From an uncultured Faecalibacterium sp. (GTDB lineage: Bacteria > Bacillota > Clostridia > Oscillospirales > Ruminococcaceae), in contig CAKSZS010000002.1 in the NCBI GenBank assembly GCA_934525845.1, positions 109,617-173,616 of the forward strand: a stretch of 64,000 bases of DNA, read 5' to 3'. Numbering within the stretch: position 1 is the stretch's first letter; each line of letters opens with the position of its first letter. Below are positions 42,671-49,338 of this stretch, piece by piece. Below the pieces are notes generated by a model. That model was given only the letters and a program-made list of their open reading frames with translations, had not been told where the DNA came from and made no database searches. The translations under genes and the position numbers were made by a program.

Positions 42671-43020
42671 AGTTAAAAACCTCTCTAGCAATCAAAAGTT
42701 TCTCGTGCGCAGAAGCCTGCACACGCATTTATCTTTTCTTATATTAGCACGCCATGCGGCGGCTGTCAAGAGTTTTGTTTGGGAGAGGGAGGGCCGGTAA
42801 TTTCTCCTCGAATGCAAAACGGGTTGCGGCTCCCAGCATCCGCTTCGCGCCTTGAGCGGCACTCGCGTCTTACTGGCCGCTGCCCCAGCAACTCCTCCCT
42901 GTTTCGGCCACTGGCCGCAGTCGTCGTTGTTGCAGACCATTCCATTGCCCGCCCTACTGCCTACGGCAGCAGGGACCCACCCGCCGGATCATTCTCGGAG
43001 AAACAACCGGCCGTCCCCGT
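42671..43020. other. Long intergenic region between SCIFF and DUF2508
   Basis: A 350-base gap. It holds the SCIFF promoter (42741-42769), a leader hairpin at about 42693-42731 and, further right (42772-43020), GC-rich sequence with a short repeated ACTGGCCGC and no clear gene. A minus-strand frame of 82 codons over it lacks a ribosome site and looks spurious. Confidence 0.5.
42741..42769 (-). promoter_or_regulatory. Promoter of the SCIFF operon
   Basis: On the minus strand, perfect TTGACA (42769-42764), 17-bp spacer, TAATAT (42746-42741). Confidence 0.85.
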
Positions 43021-43314
43021 TTAAACCGACGCCGGGTAGTTGGCCAGAATGGTGTGCAGGCCCAGCTCCCGGGCCTTGGCCAGTAAGTACCGGTAGCGGC
43101 ACAGCAGTGCCTGCCGCTCGTAGATGCGCTGTTCGATGAGGTCGGTGTCCACCTCCAGGTCAAACATCATCTCGTTGCGTTTGAGACAGAACAGACATTC
43201 CTTCAGTTCCTCTTCCAGTTCGGGATGATAGCGTTCGTGCTCGGTGTCCCGCGGAATGCGGGGCGAAAGCTGTGTTTTGGCGTTCGGGTCGTGCTGCAAG
43301 AGCTGTTCCAGCAT
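43021..43314 (-). CDS. DUF2508 (YaaL-like) family protein
   Basis: A 97-residue soluble, highly charged helical protein. The C-terminal half fits the DUF2508/YaaL pattern: FDLEVDTDLIEQRIYERQAL, then RYRYLLAKARELG. Function unknown; in Bacillus relatives are encoded near recR and sigma-K processing genes, but not here. I call it with moderate confidence. Confidence 0.7.
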   Translation of the reverse strand: MLEQLLQHDPNAKTQLSPRIPRDTEHERYHPELEEELKECLFCLKRNEMMFDLEVDTDLIEQRIYERQALLCRYRYLLAKARELGLHTILANYPASV

Positions 43315-43455
43315 ATGGCATCCTCCTTTTTGGGCTTCTTCGGCTTGTACAGTTCAGTATATGAAGAAGGATGCGCGGAATTTGCCGGTTTGACGCAGAA
43401 CGCAAAAAGCCGCCCCGCTGGGTGGTTCCGGGGAGCGGCTGTGGAGCTGTATTTG

Positions 43456-44451
43456 TTATACGGGTGAGTAATTGCCGTAGGGGTTATCGTAGTGACCGGC
43501 AAGGTAGTTCATGCGGTTCATGTAGTGGAGCTCACGTTGGTTGCATTCGGCCAGATAATTTGCCAGCTCCGAAGAATGCTGTAATTCGCCAAGACGCCGG
43601 TTCATTTCGTAGCTTTGAGCACCAAGTGCCTGCATGGAGTCTGCCATACGGCTTTCTTCCTGCAAGAGCGTGTCGATTTTTTGATTTGCTTCCTGCAGGC
43701 AGCTATACAAAGTATACTGGTTTGCGCGGATTGCAGAAAGGTCTCTCAAAACAGCATCCAGCTGTGTAATAATACGGTCAAGGCGAATTTCCAGTTCCAA
43801 GATATTGTAAGCACCCTCGTGACCTTCCAGCGTTGTACAACGGCCAGCGCAGATGTATTCATAAATAGAGCTTATCATCACATAATTTCTATATTTTGGA
43901 AAAACCACATTATAAGCGTACATTTGCTCAAGATTTTCATGACTGGATGCAAGGGCTTTTTGAACTTGCTGAAGATAATTTTCAGCAACGTGATTTTGAA
44001 CTTTCAGTTTTTCAATTTCCTTCTGACATTGGTTCTTTTCTTTTTGTACCATCTCACAATCGCTTATATATTTATTTAAACTTTCCTCATTTGATTTTTT
44101 GATTTCTTTTTCATCACTAATATTTGAAGACACACTTAGTAAAACAAGCGCTGCTGTCAGCAAGCCAAAAAACAGGGCGATTTTTTTAGCTCCTCCCACA
44201 TACGCAACAATGCAGCAAATCAAATAAAAAATCATCGAACCACACCCCGAAAACTTATCGTTCGAGTTTTTTCTTAAAGCTGGCCTTACCGGCTCACCTT
44301 TTTCAGCCATGCTCTTATTCAAACGCATGATAGAACTATTATGTTCTTGCATTTTTTGTTTTATCTGTTGACAAAGTTGCTCTTGCAGATTTACTTCTTT
44401 TTCGGTTTGAACGACCATTCCTAAATATTCTTTCAATTCCGCAGTTGTCAT
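43456..44451 (-). CDS. Coiled-coil membrane protein of unknown function
   Basis: A 331-residue protein I do not recognise. It has a Gln/Glu-rich helical N-terminus (about 1-70), two adjacent predicted transmembrane helices (about 73-90 and 91-108), and a long helical coiled-coil C-terminal region (about 115-310) ending in a Tyr/Asn-rich tail. The 5' half is far more AT-rich than its neighbours, with more rare-codon use, suggesting transfer. It diverges from an HTH regulator; their promoters share one region with an inverted repeat. Confidence 0.8.
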   Translation of the reverse strand: MTTAELKEYLGMVVQTEKEVNLQEQLCQQIKQKMQEHNSSIMRLNKSMAEKGEPVRPALRKNSNDKFSGCGSMIFYLICCIVAYVGGAKKIALFFGLLTAALVLLSVSSNISDEKEIKKSNEESLNKYISDCEMVQKEKNQCQKEIEKLKVQNHVAENYLQQVQKALASSHENLEQMYAYNVVFPKYRNYVMISSIYEYICAGRCTTLEGHEGAYNILELEIRLDRIITQLDAVLRDLSAIRANQYTLYSCLQEANQKIDTLLQEESRMADSMQALGAQSYEMNRRLGELQHSSELANYLAECNQRELHYMNRMNYLAGHYDNPYGNYSPV

Positions 44452-44484
44452 TTGTCACACCATCCTTTTATTTTTATAGTCCGT

Positions 44485-44522
44485 ATATTGATAATACCCC
44501 GATTATCGCTAATTGTCAATAT
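44485..44522. promoter_or_regulatory. Shared operator between the coiled-coil and HTH genes
   Basis: ATATTGA (44485-44491) and TCAATAT (44516-44522) are perfect inverted arms 24 bp apart. The first overlaps the minus-strand -10, the second the plus-strand -35. This fits control of both genes by the HTH protein. Confidence 0.6.
44491..44519 (-). promoter_or_regulatory. Promoter of the coiled-coil gene
   Basis: On the minus strand, TTGACA (44519-44514), 17-bp spacer, TATTAT (44496-44491). Confidence 0.75.
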
Positions 44523-44541
44523 GCGGCCAATTTCTTATTCT
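44513..44541 (+). promoter_or_regulatory. Promoter of the HTH gene
   Basis: TTGTCA (44513-44518), 17-bp spacer, TATTCT (44536-44541). Its -35 overlaps the -35 of the divergent gene. Confidence 0.7.
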
Positions 44542-44576
44542 TTAGTTATGAAAACCTGCCAAGGATGGTATATGTT

Positions 44577-44804
44577 ATGATTCGATACGACCCACTTTGG
44601 GAGACAATGAAAAAACGTGGAGTCTCCCAATATAAATTATTAAAGGATTACCATTTCAGTGCGGGGCAACTGAGCCGTTTACGCAAAAATGAGAATGTCA
44701 GCACCTATACGCTTAACACTCTCTGCAAAATTCTGGACTGCACCCTTGAAGATGTTGCCGTTTATCTGCCGGACGAACCGGACGGTGAAAAACATCCCGA
44801 CTGA
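44577..44804 (+). CDS. Small HTH (Cro/CI-type) transcriptional regulator
   Basis: A 75-residue helix-turn-helix protein of the XRE/Cro family: WETMKKRGVSQYKLLKDYHF is the first HTH part, then SAGQLSRLRKNENVSTYTLN and LCKILDCTLEDVAVYL. The frame is open to 44445, but the ATG at 44577 has AAGGATGG 8 nt upstream. It diverges from the coiled-coil membrane protein gene, and an inverted repeat spans both promoters, suggesting it represses both. Confidence 0.88.
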   Translation: MIRYDPLWETMKKRGVSQYKLLKDYHFSAGQLSRLRKNENVSTYTLNTLCKILDCTLEDVAVYLPDEPDGEKHPD

Positions 44805-44870
44805 TTTTTCAAAAACATTCGCGTTGTCCCGTCAGTTTCCAGAAAAGTACAACTTTTTTCAAAAATGTGC

Positions 44871-44899
44871 TTGACAACTCCGGGCTTTTCCCGTATAAT
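44871..44899 (+). promoter_or_regulatory. Promoter of tRNA-Gln
   Basis: Perfect TTGACA (44871-44876), 17-bp spacer, perfect TATAAT (44894-44899), the consensus promoter expected for a tRNA gene. Confidence 0.9.
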
Positions 44900-44942
44900 A
44901 GCACACGTTGAGCGGTTCACCCCGCAAGACACAACAGAATAT

Positions 44943-45016
44943 TGGGGATTTGCATAGTGGTAGTGCGGTAGACTCTGACTCTACTTGTGGGAGTTCGATT
45001 CTCTCATCCCCAACCA
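44943..45016 (+). tRNA. tRNA-Gln (anticodon CUG)
   Basis: A full cloverleaf: acceptor TGGGGAT/ATCCCCA, D arm GCAT...GTGC, anticodon stem GTAGA/TCTAC around the loop CTCTGAC (anticodon CTG, reads CAG), T arm GGGAG/CTCTC with TTCGATT loop, and an encoded CCA end (45014-45016). A consensus promoter lies upstream and a terminator downstream. It borders an AT-rich pocket, a common place for inserted genes, though no att repeat or integrase is seen. Confidence 0.95.
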
Positions 45017-45019
45017 GAC

Positions 45020-45058
45020 AAAAGCCATCTGAGGAAACTCGGGTGGCTTTTCTGTTTG
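45020..45058 (+). terminator. Terminator of tRNA-Gln
   Basis: AAAAGCCA (45020-45027) pairs with TGGCTTTT (45044-45051), with GAG/CTC inside, then a T-rich tail. Confidence 0.8.
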
Positions 45059-45139
45059 TATTATCTGCGCAGCGCAACGATCCAGAATGCCCTCCGCTTT
45101 GCTCCGGGCATTTTCAGCGGAAGGATTATTTTTATAATT

Positions 45140-45180
45140 GCAACTCTGGAAAATCCGCGAATTTTCCAGAGTTGCCTTTT
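45140..45180. terminator. Perfect 15-bp hairpin
   Basis: GCAACTCTGGAAAAT (45140-45154) and ATTTTCCAGAGTTGC (45161-45175) pair perfectly around a 6-nt loop and are followed by CTTTT on the plus strand. It may be a second terminator, or the end of an unannotated RNA after tRNA-Gln. Confidence 0.65.
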
Positions 45181-45201
45181 CACAGGAGAGCTTAAAAGCA
45201 G

Positions 45202-45237
45202 AAACCGGGCAGCCCGCAGACCGCCCGGTTTTGTGTT
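45202..45237. terminator. Terminator-like hairpin downstream of the 5'-nucleotidase gene
   Basis: AAACCGGGC (45202-45210) pairs with GCCCGGTTT (45223-45231), with short T-rich sequence on both strands. It lies 40 bp past the stop of the minus-strand gene. Confidence 0.6.
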
Positions 45238-45272
45238 ATACCGTTGATTTTGCCTTAATGAAGAGCTTTCTT

Positions 45273-47030
45273 TTACAGAATGGTAATGCGGCCTGCGCCG
45301 TAGGCATCCTCATAGTTCAGCAGGTAGCCCGGGTAATCGGCCAGCGGGCTGTTGGCGGTGGTCAGGTGCGGCAGGCCTTCACCGTCCACACCGCCGAAGC
45401 TCATGGCGTAGGTGGCCATGACCAAGTAATCCTCCGACACATAGTCCTTGATCAGCTCTGCGCCGTCGAACATCGCAAAACCGTCGCCCAGGTTGCGCAG
45501 GGTGTAGTTCATGCCGGCCAGCGCATAGGTCTTGTTTGCGTCCAACGGCACATAGGTGCCGGACTGGCGGTCGTAGATCTTCACGTTCTGGACGCGCGGC
45601 GTACCGGTGGCACTGCCGATCCAGACGTTCTTTTCGTCGGTCTGCACGGTGTTGGGAATGTCGGTGTGGATCTCGTAGGTCGCACCGGCCACCTGCAGGA
45701 AGCCGCCGTTCTCCTGGCCGGTGCCTGCAAAGCGGGCAGCAAACTCCAGCGCATCCTGGATCTGCTTGCCGGTGACCGACATCAGGCAGGCCACGTTGCC
45801 GAAGGGGCTGACCTGCTTGCAGGTCTTGAAGGTCCAATAGCCGGCCTCTTCGTCTGCACGGATGCCGCCGCCGTTCATGATGGCGATGTCGCAGTGCAGC
45901 TGCTCCACCTCATTGAAGTAGGAGTAGATGCCGTCGGCCACGAAGTCGCCCAGGTTGGTCTCGCCGGAACGGATCCGACGCTTGCCGGTGGCAGGATCGG
46001 TGACGTAGAAGCTGGTGTCTGCCACCGCGATCTTCTCGCCCAGCATCTCGTCCACTGCGCTGACCCAGGCGGTCTGGATGCCTGCCACGTCGCTGTCCAC
46101 GCCGTCGTAGGTGGAGACCAGCCTGGTGGAGATGGTACCGTCGGCGGCGATGGTCATTTCGCCCACATTGGCAAAGTAAGAACCGGTCTGGGTCAGGGTG
46201 ACCAGCTTGCCGGAGGCGTCGGCCACCTGCTTGTTCTCCATCACGGTGTGGGAATGGCCGTCGATGAAGGCGTCAAAGCCGGTGGTGTGGGCAATGACGT
46301 CCTCACTGGTCCAGGGAGAGGACGAGGGATCCACGCCCAGATGGCCCAGGCCGATGACCACGTCGGCTGCCAGCTTTGCCTTATCGATGGCTTTCTGCAC
46401 GGCGCTGTAAAGCTTCTGGCCGTCCTCGCCGCCCAGAATGTCGTAGATGTACTTGTTCTGTGCCTTATTCATGAAGTAGGCCGGGGTGGATTTGGTAATG
46501 GTCTCGGGCGTGGTGATGCCCACAAAGGCGATGCGCACGCCGCCGCGCACGAACACTTTGACCGAGGGCAGCACCCGCAGACCGGTGCGCAGATCCATCC
46601 AGTTGCAGGACAGGTACGGGAAATCGGCGTCCTTCATCAGCTCCTTGGCGCGGTCCATGCCGTAGTCGAACTCATGGTTGCCCGGGGTGGCGGCATCATA
46701 GCCAGCGGCGTTCATCAGCTGGATGATGGAAGCACCCTCGTCCATGGAACCATAGGCAGTGCCCTGCACATGGTCGCCGGCATCCACCAGCAGGACCTTT
46801 TTGCCGGCGTCCTCGTAGCTCTTCTTCAGGGCAGCGATGGCAGCATAGGTCAGCTGCGGTGCCTGCTTGTCGATGTAGGTATGCACATCGTTGGTGTACA
46901 GGATGGTGACCTCAGACTTTTCACCGGACCAGCAGGCGGACGCAGCCGGTGCGCCCACCGCCATGGTGACTGCAGCGGTGGTGACACCGGCTGCTTTCAG
47001 GAAGTTACGGCGGGAGATAAGATGTTTCAT
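45273..47030 (-). CDS. Tat-exported 5'-nucleotidase / UDP-sugar hydrolase family metallophosphatase
   Basis: A 585-residue bifunctional 5'-nucleotidase-type enzyme. It begins with a textbook twin-arginine signal, ISRRNFLKAAGVTTAAVT (about residues 5-22). The calcineurin-like domain shows TILYTNDVHTY, VDAGDHVQGTAYG, GNHEFDYG and GHSHTVMEN. The C-terminal 5'-nucleotidase domain has NLGDFVADGI and MNGGGIRAD. It should hydrolyse nucleotides outside the cell to salvage nucleosides and phosphate. ATG 47030 has AGGAGG at 10 nt; the longer frame is rejected. No tatA/tatC gene is in the window. Confidence 0.92.
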   Translation of the reverse strand: MKHLISRRNFLKAAGVTTAAVTMAVGAPAASACWSGEKSEVTILYTNDVHTYIDKQAPQLTYAAIAALKKSYEDAGKKVLLVDAGDHVQGTAYGSMDEGASIIQLMNAAGYDAATPGNHEFDYGMDRAKELMKDADFPYLSCNWMDLRTGLRVLPSVKVFVRGGVRIAFVGITTPETITKSTPAYFMNKAQNKYIYDILGGEDGQKLYSAVQKAIDKAKLAADVVIGLGHLGVDPSSSPWTSEDVIAHTTGFDAFIDGHSHTVMENKQVADASGKLVTLTQTGSYFANVGEMTIAADGTISTRLVSTYDGVDSDVAGIQTAWVSAVDEMLGEKIAVADTSFYVTDPATGKRRIRSGETNLGDFVADGIYSYFNEVEQLHCDIAIMNGGGIRADEEAGYWTFKTCKQVSPFGNVACLMSVTGKQIQDALEFAARFAGTGQENGGFLQVAGATYEIHTDIPNTVQTDEKNVWIGSATGTPRVQNVKIYDRQSGTYVPLDANKTYALAGMNYTLRNLGDGFAMFDGAELIKDYVSEDYLVMATYAMSFGGVDGEGLPHLTTANSPLADYPGYLLNYEDAYGAGRITIL

Positions 47031-47339
47031 GGAAAAACGACCTCCTCTGATTCTGACATTCCGGAGCAGGCTCTCTCCCCTGCTCCTCTCGTGCTGTATC
47101 AAGCATAACACAGAACCGTGACCAGAGCAAGCCGAATCTGAACGTTTTGTGAAAAGCCGTCCTATGAAAGTATTACTTTTTGTGGACATTCCCCAAATCC
47201 GACAAAAAACAGAAGCACCCCCTGCATCTGCCTCAGACAACAGGGAGTGCTTCTGGTTTATCAGAGAGACCTTTTCACAAGGTCAGAGAGGGGGCTTCAT
47301 CCGATCCGTCCGCTTCCGCGTCTCCGGAGGAGCGTCTCC
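47031..47339. other. Intergenic region between the 5'-nucleotidase and oleate hydratase genes
   Basis: A 309-base gap. It contains the probable 5'-nucleotidase promoter on the minus strand (TTGCTC 47130-47125, 17-bp spacer, TATGCT 47107-47102) and the oleate hydratase terminator (47210-47255). Nothing else is supported. Confidence 0.6.
47204..47255 (-). terminator. Terminator of oleate hydratase
   Basis: On the minus strand, CAGAAGCACTCCCTG (47255-47241) pairs with CAGGGGGTGCTTCTG (47224-47210), one mismatch, followed by six T. It lies 85 bp past the oleate hydratase stop. Confidence 0.85.
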
Positions 47340-49112
47340 TCAGATGGCGTGATACTCTTTGAGCAGCTTCTCCAGATCGGTGCCCTCGATCTTTTTCAGG
47401 GCTTCCTTCAGGGCCAGGCGCGGGATCAGCGGCAGATCCATGTCGGTGATCTTCTTGCCGTCGCGCAGCTTGACCGTTGCGTTCAGCAGGTCACGCACAT
47501 CGTAGGTGCTGCCCCAGACCTCGGGCACGCCGCGGTCGATGTTCAGCAGGGTGTACACGGCCTCCATGCCGGTGCGCATGGAATACTCGGTGGTGAAGAT
47601 GGTATCGCGCTTGGTCTCTGCAAACTGACCCAGGAAGGCAAAGTTCACAGCGCCCTCCGGCACGATGTCGGGGCGGTCGCCCATGGCACGGGGCATGAAG
47701 AAGGCATCGATATAGGGCATCATGACCGGGATGGTGTTGGCGCTGTGCTCCGCCAGTTCTTCGATCTGATCCTCGGGCACACCGATGTGGTACAGCCACT
47801 CCATGCAGATCTCCTTGCCGGTGCAGTCGCGCATGGGCTTCTTGACGTAGTTGCCGGGCTTATCGCTGAACAGGCCGTAGACCCAGACGCAGAGCTGATC
47901 CTTCGGCTGGTCACGGAACTGCTGCTGACGGTTCAGCGTCCAGCTCAGCAGCCAGTTGGAATCCTTGACCGTGACGATGCCGCCGGTGACGGTGTGGCCG
48001 CTGAAGGGATCCCGCTTGCAGATCTTCTGAATATACGGCGGGATCTTCTCGTCCAGCGTGGTGATGGTTGCGCTCTCCCAGTTGGACAGCTCCGGCTCGG
48101 AGCAGAACTTTTCGGGGTGGCCGAATGCCGGATCCTGGGCCGCGATCTTCTTCCACAGATCCCAGCCGTTGCCCGGCTTGATGGCGGGGTCAAAACCGGC
48201 CGCCTTGTCCTGTGCACCCACAGTGCAGCTCTCCACGCAGCCGCCGTTGGTGATGAACAGCAGATCGTTCTCGGTCAGGTCGATGTCGGACACCTCACCG
48301 TCATGATCCACGGTAAGCGAGCTTGCCATCTTTTTGCTGCCCTGAATGTCGAACTTGACGTCGGTGACCTTGGTGTTGTAGTGGAACTGCACGCCGTAGC
48401 CCTTGAGGTACTCGGTCATGGGCAGGATGATGGACTCGTACTGATTGTAGCGGGTAAAGCGCAGGGCGGTAAAGTCCGGCAGACCGCCGATGTGGTGGAT
48501 ATAGCGCTTGATATACAGCTTCATTTCCAGTGCGCTGTGCCAGTTCTCGAACGCGAACATGGTGCGCCAGTACAGCCAGAAGTTGGAGTTGAGCACCTCA
48601 TCGTCGAAGAAGTCGGTGATCTTTTTGTCCTGCAGCTGTTCGTCCGGGGTAAAGAAGAGCTTCATGATCTCCATGGCACCCTTGTCCGACAGGCCGAACT
48701 TGCCGTCGGTGTGGGCGTCCTGCCCCTGGTTGACCGTGGCACGGCACAGGGAGAAGTTGGGATCCTCCTTGTTCAGCCAGTAATACTCATCCAGCACGCT
48801 GGCACCCTCGGTCTCCAGAGACGGGATGGAATGCAGCAGATCCCACATGACCTCAAAATGGTTGTCCATCTCGCGGCCGCCGCGCATCACATAGCCGATG
48901 CTGTACTTGTAGCCATCGCAGGCACCACCGGCCAGCGCTTCCTTTTCAAACACATGAACGTGCTCGCCCTTCATCTGGCCGTCACGCACCAGATAGCAGG
49001 CTGCGGTCAGGGCTGCCAGGCCGGAACCGATGATATACGCGGATTTATGATCGACACCCTCCGGCTTTTTGGGACGGGCAAATGCTTCGTAGTTGCCACT
49101 GGAATAATACAT
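47340..49112 (-). CDS. ohyA: Oleate hydratase
   Basis: A 590-residue FAD-binding oleate hydratase (myosin-cross-reactive antigen family), which adds water to the cis-9 double bond of oleic/linoleic acid to give 10-hydroxy fatty acids, detoxifying them. It has the FAD loop AYIIGSGLAALTAACYL, the conserved FEKEALAGGACDG and MRGGREMDNHFEVMWDL. ATG 49112 has AAGGAGG at 7 nt; the longer frame upstream is rejected. A promoter and a perfect 19-bp palindrome lie upstream, suggesting control by a fatty-acid-sensing repressor. Confidence 0.95.
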   Translation of the reverse strand: MYYSSGNYEAFARPKKPEGVDHKSAYIIGSGLAALTAACYLVRDGQMKGEHVHVFEKEALAGGACDGYKYSIGYVMRGGREMDNHFEVMWDLLHSIPSLETEGASVLDEYYWLNKEDPNFSLCRATVNQGQDAHTDGKFGLSDKGAMEIMKLFFTPDEQLQDKKITDFFDDEVLNSNFWLYWRTMFAFENWHSALEMKLYIKRYIHHIGGLPDFTALRFTRYNQYESIILPMTEYLKGYGVQFHYNTKVTDVKFDIQGSKKMASSLTVDHDGEVSDIDLTENDLLFITNGGCVESCTVGAQDKAAGFDPAIKPGNGWDLWKKIAAQDPAFGHPEKFCSEPELSNWESATITTLDEKIPPYIQKICKRDPFSGHTVTGGIVTVKDSNWLLSWTLNRQQQFRDQPKDQLCVWVYGLFSDKPGNYVKKPMRDCTGKEICMEWLYHIGVPEDQIEELAEHSANTIPVMMPYIDAFFMPRAMGDRPDIVPEGAVNFAFLGQFAETKRDTIFTTEYSMRTGMEAVYTLLNIDRGVPEVWGSTYDVRDLLNATVKLRDGKKITDMDLPLIPRLALKEALKKIEGTDLEKLLKEYHAI

Positions 49113-49178
49113 GGAAAAGCCTCCTTGCTTCGTTTGTTTTTCCTTCATCAGCACCGTGGCGCTGGTCTCTATGGCAAC

Positions 49179-49207
49179 AGTATACCCCGCCCTGCGGCAG
49201 GAAACAA
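49179..49207 (-). promoter_or_regulatory. Promoter of ohyA
   Basis: On the minus strand, TTGTTT (49207-49202), 17-bp spacer, TATACT (49184-49179). Confidence 0.7.
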
Positions 49208-49224
49208 CAAACAAACTCCGGCCC

Positions 49225-49243
49225 TTGTATAAAATTTATACAA
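49225..49243. promoter_or_regulatory. Perfect 19-bp palindrome upstream of ohyA
   Basis: TTGTATAAA-A-TTTATACAA, a perfect dyad 18 bp upstream of the ohyA -35. Such a dyad resembles operators of TetR- or MarR-type repressors. Its position upstream of the -35 could also suit an activator. Confidence 0.65.
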
Positions 49244-49280
49244 CTTCCCTGTTTTGTTGGAAATGCGTACAAATTGTGAC

Positions 49281-49318
49281 AAAACGGCAGAGCCGCACAA
49301 GGCAGCTCTGCCGTTTTT
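49281..49318. terminator. Terminator of rnr
   Basis: AAAACGGCAGAGC (49281-49293) pairs perfectly with GCTCTGCCGTTTT (49304-49316), with T or A runs on both sides. It lies 21 bp past the rnr stop. Confidence 0.85.
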
Positions 49319-49338
49319 CATGAATCTTATTTTCCGTT

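Noticed and set aside
42692..42940. 82-codon minus-strand frame between SCIFF and DUF2508
   Set aside because: No ribosome site, covers the SCIFF promoter, and the sequence reads like untranslated GC-rich DNA.
43456..44804. Prophage or insertion sequence at the AT-rich pocket
   Set aside because: No integrase, transposase, terminal repeat or tRNA-derived att duplication could be seen.
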